Positions 33,258-42,543 of a stretch of DNA of 64,000 nt are shown here, one piece after another. The stretch's first letter is position 1. The number at the start of each line of letters is the position of its first letter. The stretch comes from an uncultured Flavobacteriaceae bacterium (lineage in GTDB: Bacteria > Bacteroidota > Bacteroidia > Flavobacteriales > Flavobacteriaceae), in NCBI GenBank assembly GCA_947502975.1, contig CANNBV010000006.1, positions 1-64,000 on the forward strand, written 5' to 3'. The notes under the pieces were generated by a model. The model saw only the letters and a list, made by a program, of their open reading frames with translations. It was not told where the DNA came from and did not search any database. Both the position numbers and the translations under genes were made by a program.

Positions 33258-34157
33258 CTAAAACAGTGCCTTCTGCGTTTGAGTTAACGCATCGATCTCT
33301 CTAATTCTAATGTCTTTAAAAAAGACTTCAGCACCTTCACTTTGCAATTGAATTTTTCCTTGAATTAAAGGTACACCATTACCATTGTCGTCAATATATC
33401 TAGAGTTTTTAAGAATCATCACCACTTCACCGTTTACGACATGTAAACTCTTGCCTTCGTAACAGTATAAGTCTAGCGTATTCCATTCATCATGTGGCTT
33501 TTCATAATTACTCTTCTTTCTACAATAGCCTTTATAAGGACTATTCATTCCTATTGGTAGAAAATCTTGAGATTCGTGTGCCAGAGGATCTAATACAGAT
33601 TCTGGTTTGTAGGCCCTAATATCGATGGCTGAGTTTTTCTGACTCCAAAAATCCCCTGTATGGCCTTCCATAATTTGAAACTCTTGAGACAACATCCAAG
33701 ATCGCCAATATTCCACACCCATCGGTCCTATAGAATGGTAGAGAATTCCAGAATCCTTAAGCAATTCTTTTCTAAAACCCCATGTATTATCTCCCCATTT
33801 GTATTTTAATTGGAAGTGGTAATTTTTAAACTCTTCTTTGGTAATTAAACAACCATAATATTCGCCAGTGTTTCTTATGATGGCCTCACCACCTTCTTGA
33901 ATAGTGGTGAATACATCATAGCCTGATTTATTTAACCCGATGGGTGGAATTAATTCCCCGTGTTCATTTTTTGGCTGAGAACCATTGTAACCAACTTGAT
34001 GTTGATAACTTAAAAAAACATCCCATTTGGATAGATTGTCATCAATTAAATCGTTCCATTTATAATTGTCTTCTGAATTAGATGTCTTTTCAGGATTACC
34101 CTGAGCACAGGATACAATGATCAAAAAAACGAAGCCTAGTGTTTTACTATAATTCAT
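33258..34157 (-). CDS. DUF1080 (3-keto-disaccharide hydrolase-like) lipoprotein
   Basis: A 299-residue lipoprotein (MNYSKTLGFVFLIIVSC). The concanavalin-like DUF1080 domain shows WNDLIDDNLSKWDVFL, FKNYHFQLKYKWGDNTWGFRKELLKDSGILYHSIGP, and the C-terminal IQLQSEGAEVFFKDIRIREID. Members of the domain hydrolyse 3-keto-glucosides or bind sugars. W and E residues in the WG-N and QSEGAEV parts are conserved. Monocistronic on the minus strand. The family is sure, the substrate inferred. Confidence 0.85.
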   Translation of the reverse strand: MNYSKTLGFVFLIIVSCAQGNPEKTSNSEDNYKWNDLIDDNLSKWDVFLSYQHQVGYNGSQPKNEHGELIPPIGLNKSGYDVFTTIQEGGEAIIRNTGEYYGCLITKEEFKNYHFQLKYKWGDNTWGFRKELLKDSGILYHSIGPMGVEYWRSWMLSQEFQIMEGHTGDFWSQKNSAIDIRAYKPESVLDPLAHESQDFLPIGMNSPYKGYCRKKSNYEKPHDEWNTLDLYCYEGKSLHVVNGEVVMILKNSRYIDDNGNGVPLIQGKIQLQSEGAEVFFKDIRIREIDALTQTQKALF

Positions 34158-34209
34158 ATATGTTGGTTATTTAATGTAGTTTAAGCAATTTTACAAAATT
34201 CCATTACTA

Positions 34210-35892
34210 TTAAAAAGGTGTTTTGCTAATAAACTCTAAAACTTCTTGTGTCACAGGATGTGTGAATTTTAACTGTGCTGCATGTAAATGTAAACGTTCT
34301 CCTTTTGTACCGTACAAATCATCACCAACTATTGGGGTATTTAATCCATCTGTATGTGCTGCATGCACGCGTAACTGATGTGTACGTCCAGAAATTGGGG
34401 AAAAGTGAATTCGTGTTTTTCCGTTTTCAATACTAACAACTTTGTATTTGGTTTTAGCAGGTTTACCATGTTGGTAACAGACCAATTGTTGCGGACGGTT
34501 ATCTAAATCTACACGCAAAGGTAAATTAATAACGCCTTCCGTATTTGAAATTATACCATCTAACAAAGCGACATATCGTTTTTTGATAGAACGATTAATA
34601 AACTGCTTTTGAAGGTTTTTATGTGTTTTTTCATTTTTAGCTACTAACAACAATCCAGAGGTGGACATGTCCAACCGATGTACTAACAAAGGCCCCTTGG
34701 CTTTTGGCAAATAGCGTTTCATTCGCGTTAATACAGATTCCTGAATATGCTTCCCAGGAACCGATAAAAACTCATGAGGTTTGTTTACCAATAGTAAATA
34801 TTCATCCTCATAAATGATTTCTAGTGGCGCTTTGTGTGTTATTATATGTTGAATGGGGTTTACTTCAACATTTAAACCTTGCATCATATGTCCTAAAATA
34901 GGTTCGCATTTACTACGACATGATGGGTAAAATTGCTTGTGTTTTCGCACTTCAGATTTTGGAGAGGCGCCCCACCAAAACTCTGCCATGGCAATCGGTT
35001 TTAAATCATTTTCATATGCATATTGAAATAACTTTGGTGCCGCACACTCTCCTGATCCAGCTGGAACTGGCGTCATAGCATCTTTAAAAATATCAAGTAA
35101 ATCTTTAGTAACCCCTTCCGCATTCAAAAAACGGTATTGCTCGTGTAAACGTTTCTGTAAGTTAGCTGATAACGTAGCACGCTTTTCTTTTAAATGCTCA
35201 ATAGGTTGCAAAACAGTATTTAAATCTGTTTTGGCTTGTTTAATTTTTGCTTCCCAATCTTGTTTTAAATCTTTTAGCCGAAAATGATAATAAATACTTT
35301 GTTTTTTTAAATCTTCATCTAAAGCTTTATACGCCTCTTCAGACAATTCACTTAACGCTTTTTCACGCTTAATTTTTCGCTCCTTTTTCTTGCTTTTAAT
35401 TTCTGCTTTAAAAGTGTTTAATTGTGCAGCATACTTATGAATCTCTCCATCTAAATTGAACTTTGCTTCCTCTAATGCTTTGGTAGTTTCCAAATATTCG
35501 ATTTCACGATTTAGTCTATTTAACTCCGCTTCCCCTTTTTTGTAAAATCCGTTTTCATCTAAAGTATCGTAGACTGTAGGTACAAAACCTTTATGATAAT
35601 TATTCTCAGCCAATTTCCCTGAGAATGCAGCCAAATAGCCTAATTCACCTTCGCTATTTTGTGCTACCATCACACCAAACATCTTGCCTATTTGTAAGCC
35701 CGTTTGCTCAGAATCTAATCCAAAGTTATGTACAAAATCGGTTTGAAGCTTCAAATAATTTTGCAGATCTATAGCAGCTAAAACACTTAATTGATGTGGC
35801 GTGTAATAGAATGGAAATGTAAATTGTTTCGGTAACTCTATTTTAGTTTCTAGATATAACCGATGAAATAAGGTTTCACCAAAGTCCTGCAT
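34210..35892 (-). CDS. RluA-family pseudouridine synthase with long N-terminal extension
   Basis: A 560-residue protein. The C-terminal 200 residues are an RluA-type catalytic domain: LVNKPHEFLSVPGK, HRLDMSTSGLLLVAKN with the catalytic aspartate (near 405), KRYVALLDG and RTHQLRVHAAH. The first 330 residues are a flavobacterial extension with a coiled coil (about 120-250, very rich in K and E) and a cysteine-bearing segment (PAGSGECAAPKLFQYA, FYPSCRSKCEPILGHMMQG) that looks like a second module. It modifies uridines in rRNA or tRNA; the target is unknown. The overlong N terminus is known in the group but its task is not. Confidence 0.88.
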   Translation of the reverse strand: MQDFGETLFHRLYLETKIELPKQFTFPFYYTPHQLSVLAAIDLQNYLKLQTDFVHNFGLDSEQTGLQIGKMFGVMVAQNSEGELGYLAAFSGKLAENNYHKGFVPTVYDTLDENGFYKKGEAELNRLNREIEYLETTKALEEAKFNLDGEIHKYAAQLNTFKAEIKSKKKERKIKREKALSELSEEAYKALDEDLKKQSIYYHFRLKDLKQDWEAKIKQAKTDLNTVLQPIEHLKEKRATLSANLQKRLHEQYRFLNAEGVTKDLLDIFKDAMTPVPAGSGECAAPKLFQYAYENDLKPIAMAEFWWGASPKSEVRKHKQFYPSCRSKCEPILGHMMQGLNVEVNPIQHIITHKAPLEIIYEDEYLLLVNKPHEFLSVPGKHIQESVLTRMKRYLPKAKGPLLVHRLDMSTSGLLLVAKNEKTHKNLQKQFINRSIKKRYVALLDGIISNTEGVINLPLRVDLDNRPQQLVCYQHGKPAKTKYKVVSIENGKTRIHFSPISGRTHQLRVHAAHTDGLNTPIVGDDLYGTKGERLHLHAAQLKFTHPVTQEVLEFISKTPF

Positions 35893-35933
35893 AAATCATT
35901 TTAAACAGCTACAAAGAAACGAAATTTAATAGA

Positions 35934-37721
35934 TTAACTGGCTTTAACACTAGCTATCCAAGCATCAATTTTGTTTTCTAATAACTGCAATGGAATGCAA
36001 CCAGTTTCTAAAACTTGATCATGAAATTCTCTAACATCGAAAGCATCACCTAATTCAGCCTTGGCTTTAGCTCTTAACTCAATAAGCTTTAGTTGTCCTA
36101 TCTTATAAGACAATGCCTGTCCTGGATTTGCCATATAACGTTCTATCTCACTAGTGATACTTGCTTCAGATTCTGCTTCATTATCTAGTGAATATTCAAT
36201 GGCCTGTTCTCTAGTCCAACCTTTAGCATGCAATCCTGTATCAACTACCAAACGTATAGCACGATGAATTTCCGCACTTAGCATACCAAAGTATTGGTAT
36301 GGATCTTTATACAATCCTAATTCTTCTCCCATCGATTCTGTATATAATGCCCATCCTTCTCCATAAGCACTATACCATAATGTTTTTCTAAAATCAGGTA
36401 ATTCTTCATTTTCTTGAGCCAATGAAATCTGGAAATGATGACCAGGTATAGCTTCATGTAAAAATAAATCTTCTTTATCAAAAATATTATAAGCCAATAC
36501 ATCTGGAATTGGCGTATAAAAAATTCCTGGGCGTGTACCATCCAAAGATCCAGCACTATAGTTGGCAGCAGCAGATTTTTCTCTAAATGGTTCTGTTCGT
36601 CTTACTTCAAAAGGTGTTTTAGGTTGTTTTCCAAATAACTTATCAATTTTTGGTTTCATAACATTATGTATGCTATCATAAAACGCAATAACTTGAGAGC
36701 GCTCTGTAAATGGTTTCAAAGCTTTATTAGTTCTTACATGATCAAAAAAAGCTTTTAAATCTCCCTTAAAACCTACTTTACTCTTTATCTCTTCCATCTC
36801 TTGCCTAATTCTAGCTACTTCTTTTAAGCCTAATTGATGGATGTCATCAGCTGTCATAGACGTTGTTGTATATAACTTGATTTGGTGATTATAGTAGGCA
36901 TCTCCTAGAGGTGTAGCATTTATACCATCGGTATCTCTTCCAGCTGACAAATAATCTGTTTTGAGAAAATCAGTCATTGCAGCATATGCAGGTATAACTT
37001 TATCTTGCACCATAGATCTGTATGCAACAGTTATAGCATCTCTATCTTCTTTTGAAAATGTTTCTGGTAATAATTTAATTGGCGAAAAATACAAGTGGGA
37101 TTCTACGTCTCCTTTTGATAATCCTTCAAATTGAGGAATTACTTTTTTAATTAACGACTTTGGCAGTACATAACCACTAGCTATACCCTTTTCCATATTA
37201 GCTTTGGCAGAAGCCAACCACACCAAATATCCATCCACACGTTTTAACCAGTTTTCATAATCTTCAACAGTTTTAAATGGTTGTGCAGTAATACCGCTAG
37301 CTAACTGATTGAAATCTAAATTTTTAGACCACATTTGATCTATAGGCATTAAATCTTTACTAAAAGAAAGCGACTCTAAATTGATTTCGCAATCCCATTG
37401 TAACACAGCCATACTCATTCTTTCTGTATCAGTAAGCGTAGTTTCGTCTATGTTAGATAATGCCTCTAAAGACTGCTCATAAAATGCCTTTTTCTCTGCT
37501 TTATAAGATTCCGAAAGAAAATCTGGATACGCAGCATTGTATCTGTTGTCACCAGCTCTAGTCGCTTGAACTGGATCTAGCTCATAACCTTTTTCGCCAT
37601 AATCAGACAATAGTTTGGTAAGCTTTAACTCATTTTCATATGTTGCAGTTTCTTTCTTAGAGTTTTCTTTACATGAAATTAAAAAAAGTAATAAAATAGA
37701 AGTAAGAATCAGTTTTTTCAT
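35934..37721 (-). CDS. DUF885 family lipoprotein (putative metallopeptidase)
   Basis: A 595-residue lipoprotein (MKKLILTSILLLFLISC). The DUF885 fold is helical and carries the HEAIPGHHFQISLA zinc-type motif (about 430-443), with downstream YGEGWALYTESMGEELGLY giving a further glutamate, as in gluzincin-like peptidases. RLVVDTGLHAKGWTREQAIEY is also typical. It probably degrades peptides at the outer membrane or in the periplasm. Monocistronic. The family is sure; proteolytic activity is inferred from the motif. Confidence 0.88.
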   Translation of the reverse strand: MKKLILTSILLLFLISCKENSKKETATYENELKLTKLLSDYGEKGYELDPVQATRAGDNRYNAAYPDFLSESYKAEKKAFYEQSLEALSNIDETTLTDTERMSMAVLQWDCEINLESLSFSKDLMPIDQMWSKNLDFNQLASGITAQPFKTVEDYENWLKRVDGYLVWLASAKANMEKGIASGYVLPKSLIKKVIPQFEGLSKGDVESHLYFSPIKLLPETFSKEDRDAITVAYRSMVQDKVIPAYAAMTDFLKTDYLSAGRDTDGINATPLGDAYYNHQIKLYTTTSMTADDIHQLGLKEVARIRQEMEEIKSKVGFKGDLKAFFDHVRTNKALKPFTERSQVIAFYDSIHNVMKPKIDKLFGKQPKTPFEVRRTEPFREKSAAANYSAGSLDGTRPGIFYTPIPDVLAYNIFDKEDLFLHEAIPGHHFQISLAQENEELPDFRKTLWYSAYGEGWALYTESMGEELGLYKDPYQYFGMLSAEIHRAIRLVVDTGLHAKGWTREQAIEYSLDNEAESEASITSEIERYMANPGQALSYKIGQLKLIELRAKAKAELGDAFDVREFHDQVLETGCIPLQLLENKIDAWIASVKAS

Positions 37722-37764
37722 AAATATTTATAATTGAAGACTAAAAATACCCAAAAAACTATTA

Positions 37765-38172
37765 TTAATCATCAGAAAACGTTAAAAAATCACCTGAAAT
37801 TATATGTGTAACATCAGTAACTGAACCATTATAAAGATACACCCAAGCATCTATAGAATTTCCATTTTCTAAAAAAACTGTTGTAATTTTTCGCTTGAAT
37901 AAGCTTTCATTTGGCTGTTCTACATCAAAACCTTCATAGTCATCTAAAACCTTAAACGTTTCAGATATATGTTTTAACTTATAAACAGTACCATATACAT
38001 GTTCTGAAGTAACGTCACTAGAAATAGCACCAGGAAACCAAGAAATCTTGTAGAGTTTACCTAAAATAAACCCTTTGCTTACAACCTCAGAGTACTGTGA
38101 CAAAAATTTAGACATCTCATTATCTAAATCTTGTTGTAATGTGCCGTAAACAAAAAGATAGTCAGAATTCAA
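37765..38172 (-). CDS. Gamma-glutamylcyclotransferase-like (AIG2/GGCT) protein
   Basis: A 135-residue cytosolic protein. YLFVYGTLQQDLDNEM carries the YGTL substrate-binding loop, and LDDYEGFD the catalytic glutamate. The family converts gamma-glutamyl compounds to 5-oxoproline, or removes similar groups, but single-domain bacterial members are often unproven. If active it would make 5-oxoproline, the substrate of the pxp gene products 7 kb away; this link is speculative. Ten bases separate it from ytxJ upstream, so the two are probably co-transcribed. Confidence 0.8.
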   Translation of the reverse strand: MNSDYLFVYGTLQQDLDNEMSKFLSQYSEVVSKGFILGKLYKISWFPGAISSDVTSEHVYGTVYKLKHISETFKVLDDYEGFDVEQPNESLFKRKITTVFLENGNSIDAWVYLYNGSVTDVTHIISGDFLTFSDD

Positions 38173-38181
38173 AAGAAAATA

Positions 38182-38571
38182 CTAAACAAATCGATTCAAA
38201 TCCACCTGATTAATTTGTCCGTGAGACGCATGAGCAACTAACTCACCGTTTTTAATCACCAAAAGTTGTGGAGATTCATGAATCAATTGAAATTTATAGC
38301 CAACTTCATCAGAAACTTGTCGGTAATTTAAAATATCCAAATAGTATAAATCTAAATCCTTTTCACTAAAGTTGTAGTCATTGATAAACTGACGTTGCAC
38401 CATACTACTAATGCCACATCTCGTAGAATGTTTAAAAATAACCTGAGTTTTAATGCTCGATTTTTTCTTTATATAATCTATTTGTGGTAAATCATTTAAG
38501 GGAATCCATGGTAACACTTTCTCCTCTTTTTCTACTTTTTCTCCTCCAAATATTTTTTTTAATAATCCCAT
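38182..38571 (-). CDS. ytxJ: Bacillithiol-system redox protein YtxJ
   Basis: A 129-residue thioredoxin-fold protein. TQVIFKHSTRCGISSMVQRQF matches YtxJ, where one cysteine (TRCG, about 52) replaces the CxxC pair. YLDILNYRQVSDEVGYKFQLIHESPQLLVIKNGE contains the cis-proline (SPQ). YtxJ (BrxC) is a bacilliredoxin-like protein that removes bacillithiol from proteins; bacillithiol is made by many Bacteroidota. It is upstream of and close to the GGCT-like gene. Biosynthesis genes (bshA, bshB, bshC) are not in the window. Confidence 0.85.
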   Translation of the reverse strand: MGLLKKIFGGEKVEKEEKVLPWIPLNDLPQIDYIKKKSSIKTQVIFKHSTRCGISSMVQRQFINDYNFSEKDLDLYYLDILNYRQVSDEVGYKFQLIHESPQLLVIKNGELVAHASHGQINQVDLNRFV

Positions 38572-38909
38572 AAATTGCTATTAACCGTATCTTAGTTTTA
38601 TTTAAACGTAATGTTTAAGCTTACATTGTATGTTTTCAGGGCGTTACCCAAAGGGTCGGGCTTTCACTACTCAATCCCTCCTTCGTCGGGGATTTCAAAC
38701 ATGCCGTTCAATCCCTAACGCGCCACTGTTATGTGCTTACTCAAACCTTAAGTCGCATATCAATTTAAAATCTTACATCTGACGAAAAGTCATTTGTTTC
38801 GGGAGAATTCACGACATTTTGTCTTAAATCAAGATGCTTTTTAAATTGGTAAGATAATTGACTTATACAGAACGTAAAGTTAACGAAAAAGAAACCAAAT
38901 CATATAAAA
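38572..38909. other. Intergenic region before clpB, 338 bp
   Basis: It holds repeat copy R3 (38639-38730) and about 180 bases of clpB leader. No clear heat-shock operator (CIRCE-like TTAGCACTC) is seen. TTGACTTATACAGAACGTAAAG near 38857 could be a promoter but does not fit TAnnTTTG. Confidence 0.4.
38639..38730 (+). repeat. Dispersed repeat copy R3 (GGGCGTTACC family)
   Basis: GGGCGTTACCC, AAGGGTCGGGCTTTC, CTCCTTCGTCGGGG and TTCAATCCCTAACGCGCC share order and sequence with copy R2 at 23932. The element is GC-rich against an AT-rich background and has GCGTTA/TAACGC ends. No ORF. Confidence 0.6.
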
Positions 38910-41513
38910 ATGAATTTTAATAATTATACTATAAAATCTCAAGAAGCCATACAGCAAGCGCAACAAATAGCGCAAAGCCATGGCCATCAACAAATTGAAA
39001 ATGAGCATATATTTAAAGGCATTTTCGAAGTTGATAAAAACGTGTTACCATTCATTTTAAAAAAATTGAATGTAAACGTTTCTATATTAGAACAAGCCTT
39101 AGATAAACAACTAGAAAGTTTTGCTAAAGTCTCTGGCACAGAACTAATGTTATCTCGAGAAGCTGGCAAAGCCTTAAACGAAGCGTCTATTATAGCAAAA
39201 AAGATGAAAGATGATTTTGTGTCTATTGAACATTTAATACTAGCTGTTTTTAAATCAAACAGTAAAATAGGACAAATGTTAAAAGACCAAGGCGTTACTG
39301 AAAAAGGATTAAAAGGAGCTATTGAAGAATTACGTAAAGGCGAAAACGTGACCTCTCAAAGTCAAGAGGAAACTTATAACGCTTTGGGGAAATATGCGAA
39401 AAATTTAAATCAATTAGCCAAAGATGGTAAACTAGATCCAGTTATTGGTCGTGATGAAGAAATCCGAAGAATACTTCAAATTTTATCAAGGCGTACAAAA
39501 AACAACCCAATATTAGTTGGAGAGCCTGGTACTGGAAAAACTGCTATTGCCGAAGGTTTAGCCCATAGAATTATAGATGGTGATATCCCTGAAAATCTCA
39601 AAGAGAAGCAAATTTTTGCTTTAGATATGGGAGCCCTTATCGCTGGTGCAAAATATAAAGGGGAGTTTGAAGAACGCTTAAAAGCTGTTATTAAGGAAGT
39701 GACTACAAGCGATGGTGATATTGTATTATTTATAGATGAAATTCACACGCTTGTTGGTGCTGGTGGTGGACAAGGCGCTATGGATGCGGCAAACATCTTA
39801 AAACCCGCACTTGCTCGTGGTGAATTACGTGCTATTGGCGCAACAACTTTAGACGAATATCAAAAATACTTTGAGAAAGACAAGGCTTTAGAGCGTCGTT
39901 TTCAAAAGGTAATGGTAGACGAACCAGATACAGAAAGTGCCATTTCAATATTGAGAGGTATCAAAGAAAAGTACGAAACGCATCACAAAGTACGCATAAA
40001 AGATGATGCTATCATTGGTGCAGTGGAGTTATCACAGCGGTATATTACAAATCGATTCTTACCAGATAAGGCTATCGATTTGATGGACGAAGCTGCTTCA
40101 AAAATGCGTATGGAAATTAATTCCAAACCAGAGGAACTTGACGTTTTAGATCGTAAAATCATGCAGTTAGAAATTGAAATTGAAGCGATTAAGCGAGAAA
40201 AAGATGAAACAAAGTTAAAATCGTTGCGTGCAGATTTAGCTAATATTAAAGAACAGCGCAATGAGATTAACGCCAAGTGGAAATCTGAGAAAGAAGTTGT
40301 AGACAATATTCAGAATACAAAACAAGATATTGAAAACTTTAAGCTAGAAGCAGAAAAGGCAGAACGCGAAGGTGATTACGGCAAAGTAGCAGAGTTGCGA
40401 TATGGCAAAATTAAAGAAGCCCAAGAACAGCTTGAGATACTGCAAAAGCAATTACAAGAACAACCTGAAAACTCTTTAATTAAAGAAGAAGTTACCTATG
40501 ACGATATTGCAGAAGTTGTAGCAAAATGGACAGGAATTCCAGTTACCAAAATGCTACAAAGCGAACGCGAGAAGTTGCTAAAACTTGAAGATGAACTACA
40601 TAAACGCGTAGTTGGACAAGAAGAAGCTATTGAAGCAGTAAGTGATGCTGTAAGACGTAGCCGTGCTGGTTTGCAAAACCCACAAAAACCTATCGGTACC
40701 TTTTTATTCTTAGGAACAACTGGTGTGGGTAAAACTGAGCTTGCAAAAGCCTTAGCCGAGTATTTATTTGATGACGAAAACGCTATGACTAGAATTGATA
40801 TGAGCGAATATCAAGAACGTCACGCTGTAAGCAGATTAGTTGGTGCACCTCCAGGATATGTTGGGTATGATGAAGGTGGACAGCTCACCGAAGCTGTACG
40901 AAGAAAACCTTATTCTGTAGTGTTGTTAGATGAAATTGAAAAGGCACATCCCGATACATTTAATATCCTTTTACAAGTTTTAGATGAAGGCCATTTAACT
41001 GATAATAAAGGTCGTGTTGCAGATTTTAAAAACACCATCATTATCATGACCTCTAATATGGGAAGTACTGTTATTCAAGAACGTTTTGAAGCGACAAAAG
41101 ATATAGATTCTGCCATAGAGGCTGCAAAAGTAGATGTGCTGGCATTGTTAAAGCAAACGGTGCGTCCAGAGTTTTTAAACAGAATTGACGACACTGTAAT
41201 GTTCACACCATTAAGTAAGGAAAATATTGTTGATATTGTTGGATTACAGCTTAAAAGTGTAACAAAAATGATAGCCCAGCAAGGCATAACATTCGATGCT
41301 ACTCAAGAAGCTATAAGTTACTTGGCAGAAAAAGGATATAATCCAGAATATGGTGCAAGACCTGTAAAGCGGGTCATTCAAAAAGAAGTATTGAATGCTT
41401 TGAGTAAAGAAATACTTTCTGGTAAAGTTACCACAGACAGCATTATTTTGCTAGATGCTTTTGATGATAAGTTAGTTTTTAGAAATCAAAGCGACTTAGT
41501 AGAACATATATAA
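38910..41513 (+). CDS. clpB: ATP-dependent disaggregase ClpB
   Basis: ClpB is the hexameric AAA+ chaperone that extracts polypeptides from aggregates together with DnaK. The 867 residues are standard. The N-terminal Clp repeat domain (1-145) binds substrates. NBD1 has Walker A GEPGTGKT (about 202) and FIDEIHTLVGAGG. The M-domain coiled coil spans about 400-525 (LRADLANIKEQRNEINAKW). NBD2 has GTTGVGKTELAKALAE (about 605), GYVGYDEGGQLTEAVRRKPYSVVLLDEIEKAHP and a C-terminal D2-small domain. The M domain distinguishes it from ClpA and ClpC. Monocistronic with a strong terminator. Confidence 0.97.
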   Translation: MNFNNYTIKSQEAIQQAQQIAQSHGHQQIENEHIFKGIFEVDKNVLPFILKKLNVNVSILEQALDKQLESFAKVSGTELMLSREAGKALNEASIIAKKMKDDFVSIEHLILAVFKSNSKIGQMLKDQGVTEKGLKGAIEELRKGENVTSQSQEETYNALGKYAKNLNQLAKDGKLDPVIGRDEEIRRILQILSRRTKNNPILVGEPGTGKTAIAEGLAHRIIDGDIPENLKEKQIFALDMGALIAGAKYKGEFEERLKAVIKEVTTSDGDIVLFIDEIHTLVGAGGGQGAMDAANILKPALARGELRAIGATTLDEYQKYFEKDKALERRFQKVMVDEPDTESAISILRGIKEKYETHHKVRIKDDAIIGAVELSQRYITNRFLPDKAIDLMDEAASKMRMEINSKPEELDVLDRKIMQLEIEIEAIKREKDETKLKSLRADLANIKEQRNEINAKWKSEKEVVDNIQNTKQDIENFKLEAEKAEREGDYGKVAELRYGKIKEAQEQLEILQKQLQEQPENSLIKEEVTYDDIAEVVAKWTGIPVTKMLQSEREKLLKLEDELHKRVVGQEEAIEAVSDAVRRSRAGLQNPQKPIGTFLFLGTTGVGKTELAKALAEYLFDDENAMTRIDMSEYQERHAVSRLVGAPPGYVGYDEGGQLTEAVRRKPYSVVLLDEIEKAHPDTFNILLQVLDEGHLTDNKGRVADFKNTIIIMTSNMGSTVIQERFEATKDIDSAIEAAKVDVLALLKQTVRPEFLNRIDDTVMFTPLSKENIVDIVGLQLKSVTKMIAQQGITFDATQEAISYLAEKGYNPEYGARPVKRVIQKEVLNALSKEILSGKVTTDSIILLDAFDDKLVFRNQSDLVEHI

Positions 41514-41537
41514 GAAATAGTTTAGTTTGGTTAGTTG

Positions 41538-41580
41538 AAAAGCAGCGGAAATCTCCTTAAGATGTACGCTGCTTTTTTTT
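41538..41580 (+). terminator. Rho-independent terminator after clpB
   Basis: AAAAGCAGCG (41538-41547) pairs with CGCTGCTTTT (41567-41576), followed by a T run. The loop is about 19 bases. Confidence 0.85.
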
Positions 41581-41630
41581 GTAACAAATTATAAGTTTTT
41601 AATACTTATGAATAAATCAAAACAACTTTT

Positions 41631-42485
41631 ATGAAATCTACCTTACTTACTTTTGTTGCTCTACTTTTCATTTTTACAATAACTGCTCAAAACTTAGAGA
41701 ATTCTACACTTTGGAAAATTAGCGGAAATAATCTTGAAAAACCTTCATATCTTTTTGGGACAATACATCTAACATGCAATGCTTCATTTGATGAAGATGC
41801 CAAGAAAGCCTTAGATGAAACCACTCAAATAGTGTTAGAAATCGATATGGATGATCCAGCATTACAACAAAAAATGATGGGAGATATGTTTATGAAAGAA
41901 GGTAAAACAATTAATGATTTTCTTTCTGAAGAGGATTACAAGATTATTGATACCTTTTTTTTAGAAAATCTGGGAATATCTTTAAAAAACATGCAAAACC
42001 TAAAACCGTTCTTTTTATCTACAATGCTATATCCTAAAATGTTAGATTGTCCAATACAATCTTATGAATTAGAATTGGTTAAAATTGCTAAAACTCAAGA
42101 AGAAGAGATATTGGGTTTAGAAACAATTGAAGATCAATTACTCGTATTTGATACCATTCCCTATCAAGATCAAATTAACGACTTACTTAGAACAGCTAAG
42201 GATAAACTTAAGTATGATAAAGAAAATTTTTCCAAGATGCTTAAATTATATGATGATGAAGATATTTCAAAGTTATTAAAGATGATCATAGAAGATGAAA
42301 ATTACTCTTTTGGTAAATATCAAGATGTGTTTTTAAATAATCGCAATAAAAACTGGATTTCTAAAATTAAATCCTATTCTAAAGATAAACCTACGTTTTT
42401 TGCTGTTGGTGCTGGTCATTTAGCAGGAGAAGAAGGCGTTATAAATCTTCTAAGAAAAGCTGGTTTTACTGTTACAGCGCTTTGA
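41631..42485 (+). CDS. TraB/GumN family secreted protein
   Basis: A 284-residue protein with Sec signal MKSTLLTFVALLFIFTITAQ. The TraB/GumN domain shows SYLFGTIHLTC near the N terminus, conserved E in VLEIDMDDP, GLETIEDQ in the middle and FFAVGAGHLAGEEGVINLLRKAGFTV at the end. The two GxxH motifs (GTIH, GAGH) are thought to bind metal, in a tiki-like metalloprotease fold. The role in bacteria is unclear. It is followed 59 bases later by the tetR operator and gene. Confidence 0.85.
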   Translation: MKSTLLTFVALLFIFTITAQNLENSTLWKISGNNLEKPSYLFGTIHLTCNASFDEDAKKALDETTQIVLEIDMDDPALQQKMMGDMFMKEGKTINDFLSEEDYKIIDTFFLENLGISLKNMQNLKPFFLSTMLYPKMLDCPIQSYELELVKIAKTQEEEILGLETIEDQLLVFDTIPYQDQINDLLRTAKDKLKYDKENFSKMLKLYDDEDISKLLKMIIEDENYSFGKYQDVFLNNRNKNWISKIKSYSKDKPTFFAVGAGHLAGEEGVINLLRKAGFTVTAL

Positions 42486-42504
42486 TAAAATTTAAAGTGA
42501 TAAT

Positions 42505-42528
42505 AAAATATACCAATTGGTATATTTT
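42505..42528. promoter_or_regulatory. TetR operator O1, perfect 24-base palindrome
   Basis: AAAATATACCAATTGGTATATTTT is a perfect palindrome ending two bases before the TATCTTTG promoter box of tetR, so bound repressor would block RNA polymerase. The core TATACCnATTGGTATA recurs at O2 (43157-43172) before the thioesterase gene. Confidence 0.85.
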
Positions 42529-42530
42529 AT

Positions 42531-42538
42531 TATCTTTG
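42531..42538 (+). promoter_or_regulatory. tetR -7 box (TATCTTTG)
   Basis: TATCTTTG fits TAnnTTTG. The ATG at 42544 is only six bases further, so the transcript is predicted to be leaderless or nearly so. Confidence 0.65.
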
Positions 42539-42543
42539 TACTT

